From positions 1 to 16,053 of the forward strand of contig JAOZLQ010000032.1 in assembly GCA_029934755.1 (NCBI GenBank): 16,053 nucleotides of DNA, given 5' to 3'. The stretch's first letter is position 1. The number at the start of each line of letters is the position of its first letter. Origin of the DNA: Desulfuromusa sp. (GTDB taxonomy: Bacteria; Desulfobacterota; Desulfuromonadia; Desulfuromonadales; Geopsychrobacteraceae). Positions 7,525-14,715 of the stretch are shown here, piece after piece. The notes beneath the pieces were generated by a model. The model made no database searches and was not told the origin of the DNA. It saw only the letters and a program-made list of their open reading frames with translations. The translations under genes were made by a program, and so were the position numbers.

Positions 7525-8535
7525 TTGAGGGTCGAAACTTTTACCTGCTGGCCAGTCAATACGAAACACGTAGCACATGAGGATTTTGGTATTTTTTCAG
7601 CTATATTAACCAGAGCACTTCCATTATTTTTTCTGTTAGGGCTGCTATCCTGTCAGCAACAGGAGCAACAACCACTGCCCCCCTTATTGAAAGTTGGACA
7701 ACGGCAGTTAACCCTGCAACAATTCAATCAGGAATTGCAAGGAACTTACCCTGACATTTCTGCCCTGACCGACCAGGAACAACTACAACTAAAAGAGCAA
7801 TTACTTAAACAGTTGATCGATCGTGAGTTGATTCTTGGGGAAGCAAATCGGTTAAATGTTCAGATTACGCCGGATGAACTTGATGCAGCCAAGGCAGAAG
7901 TCCGTGGGAACTACAGTCAAATCGAGTTTACCAAAGTTCTGGAAAAAACGGGTAATACTCCAGAAAGTTGGCTTGCAGCTTTAAATCTGCGGCTATTGAC
8001 AACAAAAGTTAGTCTTGCAGCCCTGACTTCACAGGTCCAGGTTAGTGATAAAGAGGCAGAAACCTACTATAAGTCCCAGCGGGAAGAGTTTCGTCGCCCG
8101 GTTGAAATACGTGCTCGACAGATGCTTTTTAAAACTCGCGATGGTGCAAATAAAGTTTTGAAACTGCTTAAAGAAGGTGGTGATTTTGCCTCCTTGGCAC
8201 ATGAACATTCACAGTCTCCAGATCGGGAAAATGGCGGTTCTCTGGGTTATGTTTCTGCCGGTCAATTACCCATAGAATTTGATAACGCATTGTTCAAGCT
8301 CCCGGTTCGTCAAATCAGTGATCCGGTTGAAAGCCCTTATGGTTTTCATCTTTTCCTGGTTGAACGCAAACGTAAAGCGGGGCTTCGCCCATATGCCGCG
8401 GTTAAAGATGAAATTTTAGCAAAGCTTTACCAACAGAAAGAAGAGATCGCCTTTCATCTATGGTTGGAAAATTTACAGGAAACAACAGATACACACATAA
8501 ATCGGGAACTGTTTCAGCTAAACTCCAAACAATAA
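7525..8535 (+). CDS. SurA/PpiC-type peptidyl-prolyl isomerase lipoprotein
   Basis: This is a periplasmic folding factor with a SurA-like N-terminal region and one parvulin domain (about residues 193-285 from the TTG), ending in a short basic/helical tail. The parvulin core shows ENGGSLGYV and SPYGFHLF. The usual first histidine of RARHIL is glutamine (RARQML). The signal peptide ends in a lipobox LLSC (Cys43 from the TTG at 7525), so the mature protein should be lipid-anchored. The start is the problem. The TTG at 7525 has no ribosome binding site and puts 22 odd residues before the signal peptide. In frame, only an ATT at 7591 fits: GAGG at 7579-7582 with 8 nt spacing, giving Cys21 and 314 residues. 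The only nearby ATG (7577) is in another frame and would join only if the T6 run at 7592-7597 had one more T. The gene follows mfd and precedes a second SurA-like gene by 28 bp. Confidence 0.85.
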   Translation: MRVETFTCWPVNTKHVAHEDFGIFSAILTRALPLFFLLGLLSCQQQEQQPLPPLLKVGQRQLTLQQFNQELQGTYPDISALTDQEQLQLKEQLLKQLIDRELILGEANRLNVQITPDELDAAKAEVRGNYSQIEFTKVLEKTGNTPESWLAALNLRLLTTKVSLAALTSQVQVSDKEAETYYKSQREEFRRPVEIRARQMLFKTRDGANKVLKLLKEGGDFASLAHEHSQSPDRENGGSLGYVSAGQLPIEFDNALFKLPVRQISDPVESPYGFHLFLVERKRKAGLRPYAAVKDEILAKLYQQKEEIAFHLWLENLQETTDTHINRELFQLNSKQ

Positions 8536-8563
8536 GCCCCTTTATCTATAAGGATTCATATTT

Positions 8564-9508
8564 ATGAAACACATTGCTTTCGCCCTGACTCTCTCGCTAC
8601 TCTTTGCAGTCACCCCAGCCACGGCAAAAACTCTCAGCAAAGTTGCCGCTGTCGTTAATGACGACATTATCAGCACCTTTCAACTTGATAAAGCCGTGGT
8701 TGCTGCCTTGGCCACGAACCCGAATAAAAACCAGTTGACCACTGAGCAATTTGAGCAGATAAAAACCCAGATTCTCAAAAACATGGTCAACGATAAACTC
8801 CTGGAACAACGGATCAAAGAGCTGCGCCTGAAGGTTTCCGATCCTGAGTTAAGTGCTGCCATTGAAGATGTACAACTCAAAAATGGACTCACCCCTGAAA
8901 CACTGGAGCAAGCCCTTACGACACAAGGGCTAACCATGTCAGGATATCGAGAGCAGATTAAAAATGAAATTCTACGCTATAAATTATTAAGTCGTGAAGT
9001 TAATTATAAGGTTCTGGTCACCAGTAGCGAAGTTCTCAACTACTATAATAATCATATCGACGAATACACAATTGAACCAAAGATTCGGGTCAATCGCATC
9101 AGCTTTAACATTCCAACTGGCAATGAAGAACAATTAGCAAAATTGCACAAGCGGATTGATGTCAGCCGTGATTTACTCCTGAATGGAGAAGATTTCGATA
9201 TGGTTCTTACAGCACAAGGTGACTCCGCCACAGGGGGAGACATGGGTGAGCTGGTTGAAGCTGATCTAGCAAAACCCCTGCAGCTAGCACTCGCTGACCT
9301 GACTTCCGGAGGAGTGAGTAAGCCCCTGGAGCTAAATGGTCAGATCCACCTATTTCAGGTTACTGAAAGAACTGCTGACGATAGTGACCCCTTCGACCGG
9401 GTGAAAGATGAGATCGAAGAAAAGCTGAAACGGGATAAAACCGACCTCCGTTTTGAAGAATGGCAAAAAGAGCTGCGTGATAATGCTCATATTGAAATGC
9501 GTATGTAA
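8564..9508 (+). CDS. SurA-like periplasmic chaperone
   Basis: This 314-residue secreted protein has a clear Sec signal peptide (MKHIAFALTLSLLFAVTPATA, cleavage near residue 21-22). The SurA N-terminal chaperone domain opens with AAVVNDDIISTFQLD, the usual start of mature SurA. A helical region follows, then one degenerate parvulin domain (about 173-270) with GGDMGEL and GQIHLFQV, and a final helix. The first catalytic-type histidine is absent (IRVNRIS), so this is more likely a chaperone for outer-membrane proteins than an isomerase. It is shorter than E. coli SurA (428 residues, two parvulin domains). AAGGA lies 9 nt before the ATG. It sits 28 bp after the lipoprotein paralogue and is probably co-transcribed; a strong hairpin follows it. 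Confidence 0.88.
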   Translation: MKHIAFALTLSLLFAVTPATAKTLSKVAAVVNDDIISTFQLDKAVVAALATNPNKNQLTTEQFEQIKTQILKNMVNDKLLEQRIKELRLKVSDPELSAAIEDVQLKNGLTPETLEQALTTQGLTMSGYREQIKNEILRYKLLSREVNYKVLVTSSEVLNYYNNHIDEYTIEPKIRVNRISFNIPTGNEEQLAKLHKRIDVSRDLLLNGEDFDMVLTAQGDSATGGDMGELVEADLAKPLQLALADLTSGGVSKPLELNGQIHLFQVTERTADDSDPFDRVKDEIEEKLKRDKTDLRFEEWQKELRDNAHIEMRM

Positions 9509-9515
9509 TATCTCA

Positions 9516-9552
9516 TTTGTTCCTCCCCCTTAACTACAGGGGGAGGAACAAA
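9516..9552 (+). terminator. Perfect 15-bp hairpin after the surA-like gene
   Basis: TTTGTTCCTCCCCCT (9516-9530) and AGGGGGAGGAACAAA (9538-9552) pair perfectly around the 7-nt loop TAACTAC, starting 8 bp after the stop codon. The stem is GC-rich, but the U-tract after it is missing (CACTCC follows). It probably terminates or protects the 3' end of the upstream transcript. Confidence 0.6.
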
Positions 9553-9601
9553 CACTCCAGCTCCCTGTTCTCGAAAATTTCTCCTGACTACTTTCACACC
9601 A

Positions 9602-9661
9602 AAGCTTGTTTCCCCATCCAAGCTTCCGTTATACTGATTCATTACATAAATTGATGAATCA
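9602..9661 (+). promoter_or_regulatory. Candidate promoter with two inverted repeats, upstream of pdxA
   Basis: A sigma70-like pair TTGTTT (9606-9611) and TATACT (9630-9635) with an 18-bp spacer lies about 75 bp before the pdxA start. AAGCTTG (9602-9608) and CAAGCTT (9619-9625) form an inverted repeat across the -35/spacer. TGATTCAT (9635-9642) and ATGAATCA (9654-9661) form an 8-bp inverted repeat beginning at the -10 box. Both repeats are placed where operators would act. The sequence is visible; the function is inferred. Confidence 0.4.
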
Positions 9662-9711
9662 ACCATTTCATAAATAATTACCCATTTTTATTTTGCGGGA
9701 TCGATATCAAT

Positions 9712-10704
9712 ATGCAACCACTGCTACTCACCATGGGTGATCCAACCGGAATCGGCCCTGAACTGATTGTCAAAATTCTGTTGGATCATTCGCTAGAACA
9801 GATCAACCGCCCCGTTGAAATTATCGGGGATATCGGCATACTCTGCCGTGCCGGGAAAATCTTTGCGACTGAAGGAAAAGCTGAAAAACTGGAAGATAAT
9901 CGTTATTCTCTAAGCTTTGGTGACCAAAAGCTGACTGTTCATACCGTTTCAGAGTTAGATATAGCCTCAGTTTACTATGGCCACCCCAAGACTGCTTGCG
10001 GCAAATCAATGGCAGATTATGTAGAATATGCTATTGCACGTTGCCTGGCTAAAACTGCAGCCGGCATTGTAACTTGCCCCATCAACAAGGCAGCAATCAA
10101 TGCAGCGGGATATCATTTTCCTGGACATACGGAACTGCTTGCTAAACGGTGCGGAATTGAAAAAGTTGTCATGATGCTGGCTGGCAAGCAGTTAAAAGTC
10201 TGCCTGGTGACCACCCATCTGGCTCTTCGGGATGTTCCAGACAAATTGAGTCATGAGGAAATTCTGCAAACGATTCGGATAACAAATGTAGCATTTCAAA
10301 AACAGTTTGGCGTAAAGCAGCCGCGGCTGGCAGTTCTGGCACTAAATCCTCACGCAAGTGAAAATGGTCTATTTGGCGATGAGGAACAACGGATCATCAC
10401 CCCCGCTATCAAAGCTGCTCAAGCAGAAGGAATCGCTGCCGATGGACCACACAGTGCCGACACCCTGTTCCACTTTGCCGCAAAAGGGACTTATGATGCG
10501 GTCATCTGTATGTATCACGATCAGGGCTTAATCCCGCTAAAATTGCTCCATTTTGATGATGCTGTTAATGTCACTCTGGGGTTACCGATTGTCAGAACCA
10601 GCGTTGATCACGGCACTGCCTACGATCTAGCTGGAACTGGAACCGCGAATACAGCAAGTCTGATTGCCGCATTGAAGATGGCGAACCAAATGGCAAACCA
10701 TTGA
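9712..10704 (+). CDS. pdxA: 4-hydroxythreonine-4-phosphate dehydrogenase PdxA
   Basis: PdxA oxidises 4-phosphohydroxy-L-threonine with NAD in the deoxyxylulose-5-phosphate-dependent route to pyridoxal phosphate. It is a cytoplasmic, metal-dependent homodimer. The 330 residues match the family (about 329). Seen in order: GDPTGIGPELI at the N-terminus, GHTELLAKR (about 138-146), and the three metal-binding histidines in TTHLALRD (His169), NPHASENG (His214, usual form NPHAGE) and MYHDQGL (His269), then TLGLPIVRTSVDHGTAYDLAG near the end. The ATG at 9712 is preceded by a weak GGGA. A hairpin and a candidate promoter separate it from the surA-like gene. uvrA follows across a REP-like repeat, so the two may share a transcript. 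No other B6 gene is nearby. Confidence 0.95.
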   Translation: MQPLLLTMGDPTGIGPELIVKILLDHSLEQINRPVEIIGDIGILCRAGKIFATEGKAEKLEDNRYSLSFGDQKLTVHTVSELDIASVYYGHPKTACGKSMADYVEYAIARCLAKTAAGIVTCPINKAAINAAGYHFPGHTELLAKRCGIEKVVMMLAGKQLKVCLVTTHLALRDVPDKLSHEEILQTIRITNVAFQKQFGVKQPRLAVLALNPHASENGLFGDEEQRIITPAIKAAQAEGIAADGPHSADTLFHFAAKGTYDAVICMYHDQGLIPLKLLHFDDAVNVTLGLPIVRTSVDHGTAYDLAGTGTANTASLIAALKMANQMANH

Positions 10705-10706
10705 AC

Positions 10707-10810
10707 CCTTCTCCCTAAGGGAGAAGGTGGCCAAAGGCCGGATGAGGGGGAAAAGTCAAAGCCAGTACAAGTTCCCCCTCACCCTAGCCCTCTCCCTCAG
10801 GGAGAGGGGA
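10707..10810. repeat. REP-like inverted pair between pdxA and uvrA
   Basis: Two related GC-rich units lie head to head. The first is CCTTCTCCCT/AGGGAGAAGG (10707-10727) followed by GGCC-AAA-GGCC and GATGAGGGGGAA. The second, on the opposite strand, runs from 10810 back to about 10771 and has CCCTCTCCCT/AGGGAGAGGG followed by TAGGGTGAGGGGGAA. Each unit folds by itself and the two can pair with each other into a long stem. This is the look of the short dispersed REP/REPIN-type sequences common in proteobacterial intergenic regions. They often appear in translations as PLTLALSLRERG, which is exactly what the frame upstream of uvrA shows here. Confidence 0.75.
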
Positions 10811-10840
10811 TATTCTAGAGATAGTGGAAGATTTAAAACT

Positions 10841-13657
10841 ATGATTGATAAAATAAAAATTCGCGGTGCCCGTGAACATAATTTGAAAAATATTGATATC
10901 GATATCCCCCGCGATAAACTTGTCGTAATTACCGGGGTTTCCGGTTCCGGCAAAAGCACTTTGGCCTTTGATACCATCTATGCTGAAGGGCAACGTCGTT
11001 ATGTCGAAAGCTTGTCCTCCTATGCGCGTCAATTTCTGGAACAGATGGAAAAACCGGATGTTGATCAGATCGATGGTCTCTCTCCGGCAATCTCCATTGA
11101 ACAGAAAACCACTTCAAAAAATCCCCGCTCAACAGTAGGGACAGTCACCGAAATTTACGATTATTTGCGCCTTCTCTATGCCCGAGTTGGACAAATTATT
11201 TGCCATCGTTGTGGCAGCCCTATCCGTTCTCAAACGGTTCAACAAATGGTTGATCAAGTGTTGCAGTTCCCTGAAAAAACCAGACTAATGGTGATGGCTC
11301 CGATTGTTCGGAGTCGCAAAGGGGAGTACCGCAAAGAACTGGCCCAGTTACAGGCTGACGGTTTTGTCCGTATCCGAATAGACGGTGAAATGTATGAGCT
11401 GGGTGACAAAATAGAACTGGATAAGCAGAAACATCATACCCTAGAGGTTGTTGTTGATCGCTTGGTGATGAAAGCTGACATTGAATCGCGCCTCGCCGAT
11501 TCAATTGAAACCGCATTGCGGTTGGCTGACGGGATGGTCAGGATTGAAATTCCGGACGGTGAAAGCAAATTGTTCTCGGCAAACCATGCCTGCATCAATT
11601 GTGGACTTTCTTATCCAGAAGTTACACCACGGATGTTTTCCTTTAACAATCCCCACGGGGCCTGCCCTGACTGCAGCGGTCTTGGCACAAAAATGTACTT
11701 TGACCACGAGCAGGTGGTGCCAAACCCAGAATTTTCATTACGCGATGGTGCCATTGTCCCCTGGGATAGCCGCACTGGTTACTACTATCAAGCTCTCCTG
11801 GAAGCTCTCTCCATCCATTATCAATTTGATATTCGCTCCCCCTTTGCCAAGCTACCGGAACGGCTACAGAATATTATTCTCTACGGTTCCGGTGAAGAGA
11901 AAGTACAGTTTTTTTACGATCAGGGAGAGCGGCGCCACTTCTATGAAAAAATCTTCGAGGGAGTTATCCCCAACCTGCAACGCCGTTACCATGAAACCGA
12001 TTCTGACACCGTCAGAGACAACTTGGAACGGTTCATGAGCATTCTCCCTTGTCCGATCTGTCAAGGCGGAAGGTTACGTCCAGAGGCTCTGCATATTACC
12101 GTTGGCGGGAAAAATATTCAGCAAGTCACCGATATGTCAATCGCTGACGCTGAAGCATTTTTTCGTCAAGTGACCCTATCTCCCAAAGATATGGAGATTG
12201 CCAAACGGATTCTGAAAGAGGTTCGCGAAAGACTCTCCTTTCTTTCCCATGTCGGCCTTGACTATTTAACTCTCAGCCGTAGTGCTGGAACTCTGAGTGG
12301 AGGGGAAGGGCAGCGAATCCGTTTGGCCACACAAATCGGTTCTTCCCTTACCGGGGTACTCTATATTCTTGATGAACCCTCTATCGGCTTGCATCAACGA
12401 GACAATCAACGGCTTCTGACCACTTTGAAACGGTTGCGGGATCTGGGAAATAGCGTTCTGGTCGTTGAGCATGATGAAGAAACGATAACCGCTGCTGACT
12501 ATGTGATTGATATGGGGCCCGCGGCGGGCATCCATGGTGGGCAAGTTGTCGCACAGGGAACTCCACAGCAGATATTGAAAAATCCTGACTCCTTGACTGG
12601 CGATTACCTATCGGGAAAACGCTGCATCATGGTTCCAACTGAGCGCCGTTCGACTCAGCGCTGGCTGGAAATTACTGGTGCAAGAGCCAATAATCTACAA
12701 GATGTTGATGTCAAAATCCCCCTTGGGGTTCTTACCTGTATCACCGGGGTCTCCGGCTCAGGAAAATCATCCCTGATAATTGAAACCCTCTACAAAGCAC
12801 TGGCACAAAAACTCCATCGAACCCGGGAGAAATCTGGCCCGATGAAAGATATTCTCGGGCTTGAATTACTTGACAAAGTGATCGACATAGACCAATCCCC
12901 GATTGGACGCACTCCACGCTCCAACCCGGCCACTTATACCGGTGTCTTTACCGATATCAGGGATCTGTTTGCCCAACTACCAGAAGCGAAAATTCGTGGC
13001 TACAAAGCGGGACGATTCTCCTTCAATGTCAAAGGTGGTCGCTGTGAAGCTTGCAGTGGCGATGGTATCATCAAAATTGAAATGCATTTTTTACCAGACG
13101 TCTATGTCCAATGCGAGGTTTGCAAAGGTGCCCGCTACAATCGTGAAACTCTGGAAGTAAAATACAAAGGGAAAAGTATTGCCGAAATTCTGGATATGAC
13201 CGTAAATCAAGCTAGCCGTTTTCTTGAAAACATTCCCAAAATCAACAACAAACTGCAGACCGTACGCGATGTGGGACTCGGATATATCAAATTGGGACAG
13301 AGTGCCACAACCCTTTCTGGTGGCGAAGCACAACGGGTCAAACTCTCCCGCGAACTTAGCAAACGCGCCACCGGGAAAACCATCTATATCCTTGATGAAC
13401 CAACAACCGGATTACATTTTGCCGATATTCACAAACTGCTTGAGGTCCTTAATCGACTGGTTGAAACAGGGAATACCGTCGTAGTGATTGAGCACAATCT
13501 GGATGTCATCAAAACGGCTGACCACATCATTGATCTTGGTCCAGAGGGGGGAGCCCTCGGAGGAACGATTGTTGCGGCAGGCACCCCTGAACAAGTTGCA
13601 CAGTGTAAAGAATCCTATACCGGAAGATTTTTAAACAACTATCTCACAAGAAGATAA
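10841..13657 (+). CDS. uvrA: Excinuclease ABC subunit UvrA
   Basis: UvrA is the damage-sensing ATPase of nucleotide excision repair; it loads UvrB and is recruited by Mfd. With the ATG at 10841 it has 938 residues (E. coli 940). Visible features: first Walker A GVSGSGKS (32-39); zinc module Cys251-X2-Cys254 and Cys275-X2-Cys278; first signature LSGGEGQR (from 485) followed by LDEPSIGLHQRDN; second Walker A GVSGSGKSS (from 636); second zinc module Cys735/738/758/761, C-X2-C-X19-C-X2-C; second signature LSGGEAQR (from 825) and LDEPTTGLHFADI. A GTG at 10727 would add 38 residues, but that segment is translated REP repeat and should not be included. TGGAAG lies about 10 nt before the ATG chosen. 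It follows pdxA and shares the repair pathway with mfd at the other end of the run. Confidence 0.97.
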   Translation: MIDKIKIRGAREHNLKNIDIDIPRDKLVVITGVSGSGKSTLAFDTIYAEGQRRYVESLSSYARQFLEQMEKPDVDQIDGLSPAISIEQKTTSKNPRSTVGTVTEIYDYLRLLYARVGQIICHRCGSPIRSQTVQQMVDQVLQFPEKTRLMVMAPIVRSRKGEYRKELAQLQADGFVRIRIDGEMYELGDKIELDKQKHHTLEVVVDRLVMKADIESRLADSIETALRLADGMVRIEIPDGESKLFSANHACINCGLSYPEVTPRMFSFNNPHGACPDCSGLGTKMYFDHEQVVPNPEFSLRDGAIVPWDSRTGYYYQALLEALSIHYQFDIRSPFAKLPERLQNIILYGSGEEKVQFFYDQGERRHFYEKIFEGVIPNLQRRYHETDSDTVRDNLERFMSILPCPICQGGRLRPEALHITVGGKNIQQVTDMSIADAEAFFRQVTLSPKDMEIAKRILKEVRERLSFLSHVGLDYLTLSRSAGTLSGGEGQRIRLATQIGSSLTGVLYILDEPSIGLHQRDNQRLLTTLKRLRDLGNSVLVVEHDEETITAADYVIDMGPAAGIHGGQVVAQGTPQQILKNPDSLTGDYLSGKRCIMVPTERRSTQRWLEITGARANNLQDVDVKIPLGVLTCITGVSGSGKSSLIIETLYKALAQKLHRTREKSGPMKDILGLELLDKVIDIDQSPIGRTPRSNPATYTGVFTDIRDLFAQLPEAKIRGYKAGRFSFNVKGGRCEACSGDGIIKIEMHFLPDVYVQCEVCKGARYNRETLEVKYKGKSIAEILDMTVNQASRFLENIPKINNKLQTVRDVGLGYIKLGQSATTLSGGEAQRVKLSRELSKRATGKTIYILDEPTTGLHFADIHKLLEVLNRLVETGNTVVVIEHNLDVIKTADHIIDLGPEGGALGGTIVAAGTPEQVAQCKESYTGRFLNNYLTRR

Positions 13658-13771
13658 ATTATCATCTGACTTGCGCAAAATCTGCACATAAGAACAATTT
13701 ATGTCGCTAAAATAACAACTTAAGTCTTTTCAATAAATGTCGATAAGGCATTATATATTCATTGGAAAAGG

Positions 13772-13805
13772 GCTATACCCTCAATATCAGATAGCTTATT
13801 TTTTT
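13772..13805 (+). terminator. Probable weak terminator after uvrA
   Basis: GCTAT (13772-13776) pairs with ATAGC (13791-13795), directly followed by a T-rich run (two T, A, seven T; 13796-13805). The stem is short and the loop is 14 nt, though a bulged extension is possible. It lies 115 bp after the uvrA stop and before the lipoprotein gene. Confidence 0.45.
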
Positions 13806-13909
13806 AATTCCCAAGTAAAGAAAAACAGTCGATTGCCAAGTTTAGAAGGCACAAGCATTGCAGCAGATAATATTGTCGGCAAGTCGGCTCAGTAAAAAGG
13901 AGCACCCAA

Positions 13910-14293
13910 ATGAAAAGTAAACTGTTTACCCTTTTTGTGCTGGTTGCATTTCTCAGCGCATGCGCACCCCACCAAGCACTGATTCAATCCGAACCTCCGG
14001 GAGCGATGGTCACAATTAACGGATCGGAGATCGGACAAACTCCAGTTCAATTTGACTACACTCTCAGTACTGGCAGTCAGCATCAGGTGCAAATCTCTCG
14101 TCAAGGATATGAGCAGGTTGATCTGACCATCAAGGCTGATAAAACTGATTCAGGCGCCATGAAACGCTGGCTAATGGCTGGTGTTGTCTGGAGCCCTCTA
14201 TGGGTCGGAACATTTTTCACTAAGAAATTGAAAGAAAGTTACCTCTTTGTTATGAAACGCAATGATCCGCAGATGACAGCAATGCTCGAATAA
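13910..14293 (+). CDS. PEGA-domain lipoprotein
   Basis: This 127-residue lipoprotein has the signal peptide MKSKLFTLFVLVAFLSAC, with lipobox LSAC and Cys18 as the lipid-modified residue. Residues about 23-76 form a PEGA domain: SEPPGAMVTINGSEIGQTP followed by beta-strand-like repeats and ISRQGYEQVDLTIK, the typical surface-layer-like sandwich often found in envelope proteins. A hydrophobic segment (about 86-102, WLMAGVVWSPLWVGTFF) and a polar tail follow, as in small envelope proteins with a PEGA module and a short membrane hairpin. AAAAAGGAG ends 7 nt before the ATG, the best ribosome binding site in the window. It is monocistronic by appearance, with terminators on both sides. The exact role is unknown. 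Confidence 0.85.
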   Translation: MKSKLFTLFVLVAFLSACAPHQALIQSEPPGAMVTINGSEIGQTPVQFDYTLSTGSQHQVQISRQGYEQVDLTIKADKTDSGAMKRWLMAGVVWSPLWVGTFFTKKLKESYLFVMKRNDPQMTAMLE

Positions 14294-14333
14294 CCTGTAT
14301 TGCTCCAACCAAGTTGCAGACTTACCGGCAATC

Positions 14334-14363
14334 AAAAAGCCAGTCCTAAAGGACTGGCTTTTT
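14334..14363 (+). terminator. Strong intrinsic terminator
   Basis: AAAAAGCCAGTCC (14334-14346) and GGACTGGCTTTTT (14351-14363) pair perfectly over 13 bp around a TAAA loop. The right arm ends in a five-T run, and the left arm's A-run makes it work in both directions. It lies 40 bp after the PEGA lipoprotein stop codon. Confidence 0.9.
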
Positions 14364-14715
14364 ACATATGGGCATATGGGATCTACTGTTGAAAATAGTT
14401 TTGATCGGAAAATACACATCTTTAAAAATTGGAATATGCTGTGACAATTTTATCGAAAGGCATTTCGCATAATGCCTGCCAAATATCCTAAAGAGATGCG
14501 AAATCTGTTTTGAAAGGACATTTGACGTTGAATCGCAGGGAGGTGGTTAAGAACAGATAATGCCAATCACAATATCTAAGTTTTGACAATTATTTGATCC
14601 GAACGTGTTGAATCGTAGGATCGGTAAAGATTAAGTATTTTGCTCACTTCAGACAGTTCAAGGCAATCTGGCACAATATGTGTCCATGTGGTTTCCGTTA
14701 TAAAATTACCTAGCT
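14364..14715. other. Non-coding spacer with competing hairpins and a short direct repeat
   Basis: No gene is seen in these 352 bases before the sensor protein. ATTTCGCAT (14462-14470) and ATGCGAAAT (14496-14504) form a perfect 9-bp inverted repeat. The overlapping AGGCATT/AATGCCT (14458-14464 and 14471-14477) is an alternative hairpin using the same bases. GTTGAATCGCAGG (14527-14539) recurs as GTTGAATCGTAGG (14607-14619), exactly 80 bp later. TTGACA at 14583-14588 could be a -35 box, but no good -10 follows. The spacer is likely the regulatory region of the sensor gene or the relic of something lost. Confidence 0.4.

Noticed and set aside
7381..7578. 65-residue minus-strand frame over the mfd end and spacer
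   Set aside because: It overlaps the end of mfd antisense, shows no family motif or ribosome site, and looks like a chance frame.
10756..11032. Minus-strand frames over the uvrA start
   Set aside because: They are translations of the REP-type repeat plus antisense uvrA.
13833..13873. Promoter for the PEGA lipoprotein (TTGCCA with GATAAT)
   Set aside because: The spacing is about 27 bp, too long for a sigma70 promoter; no better -35 was seen.
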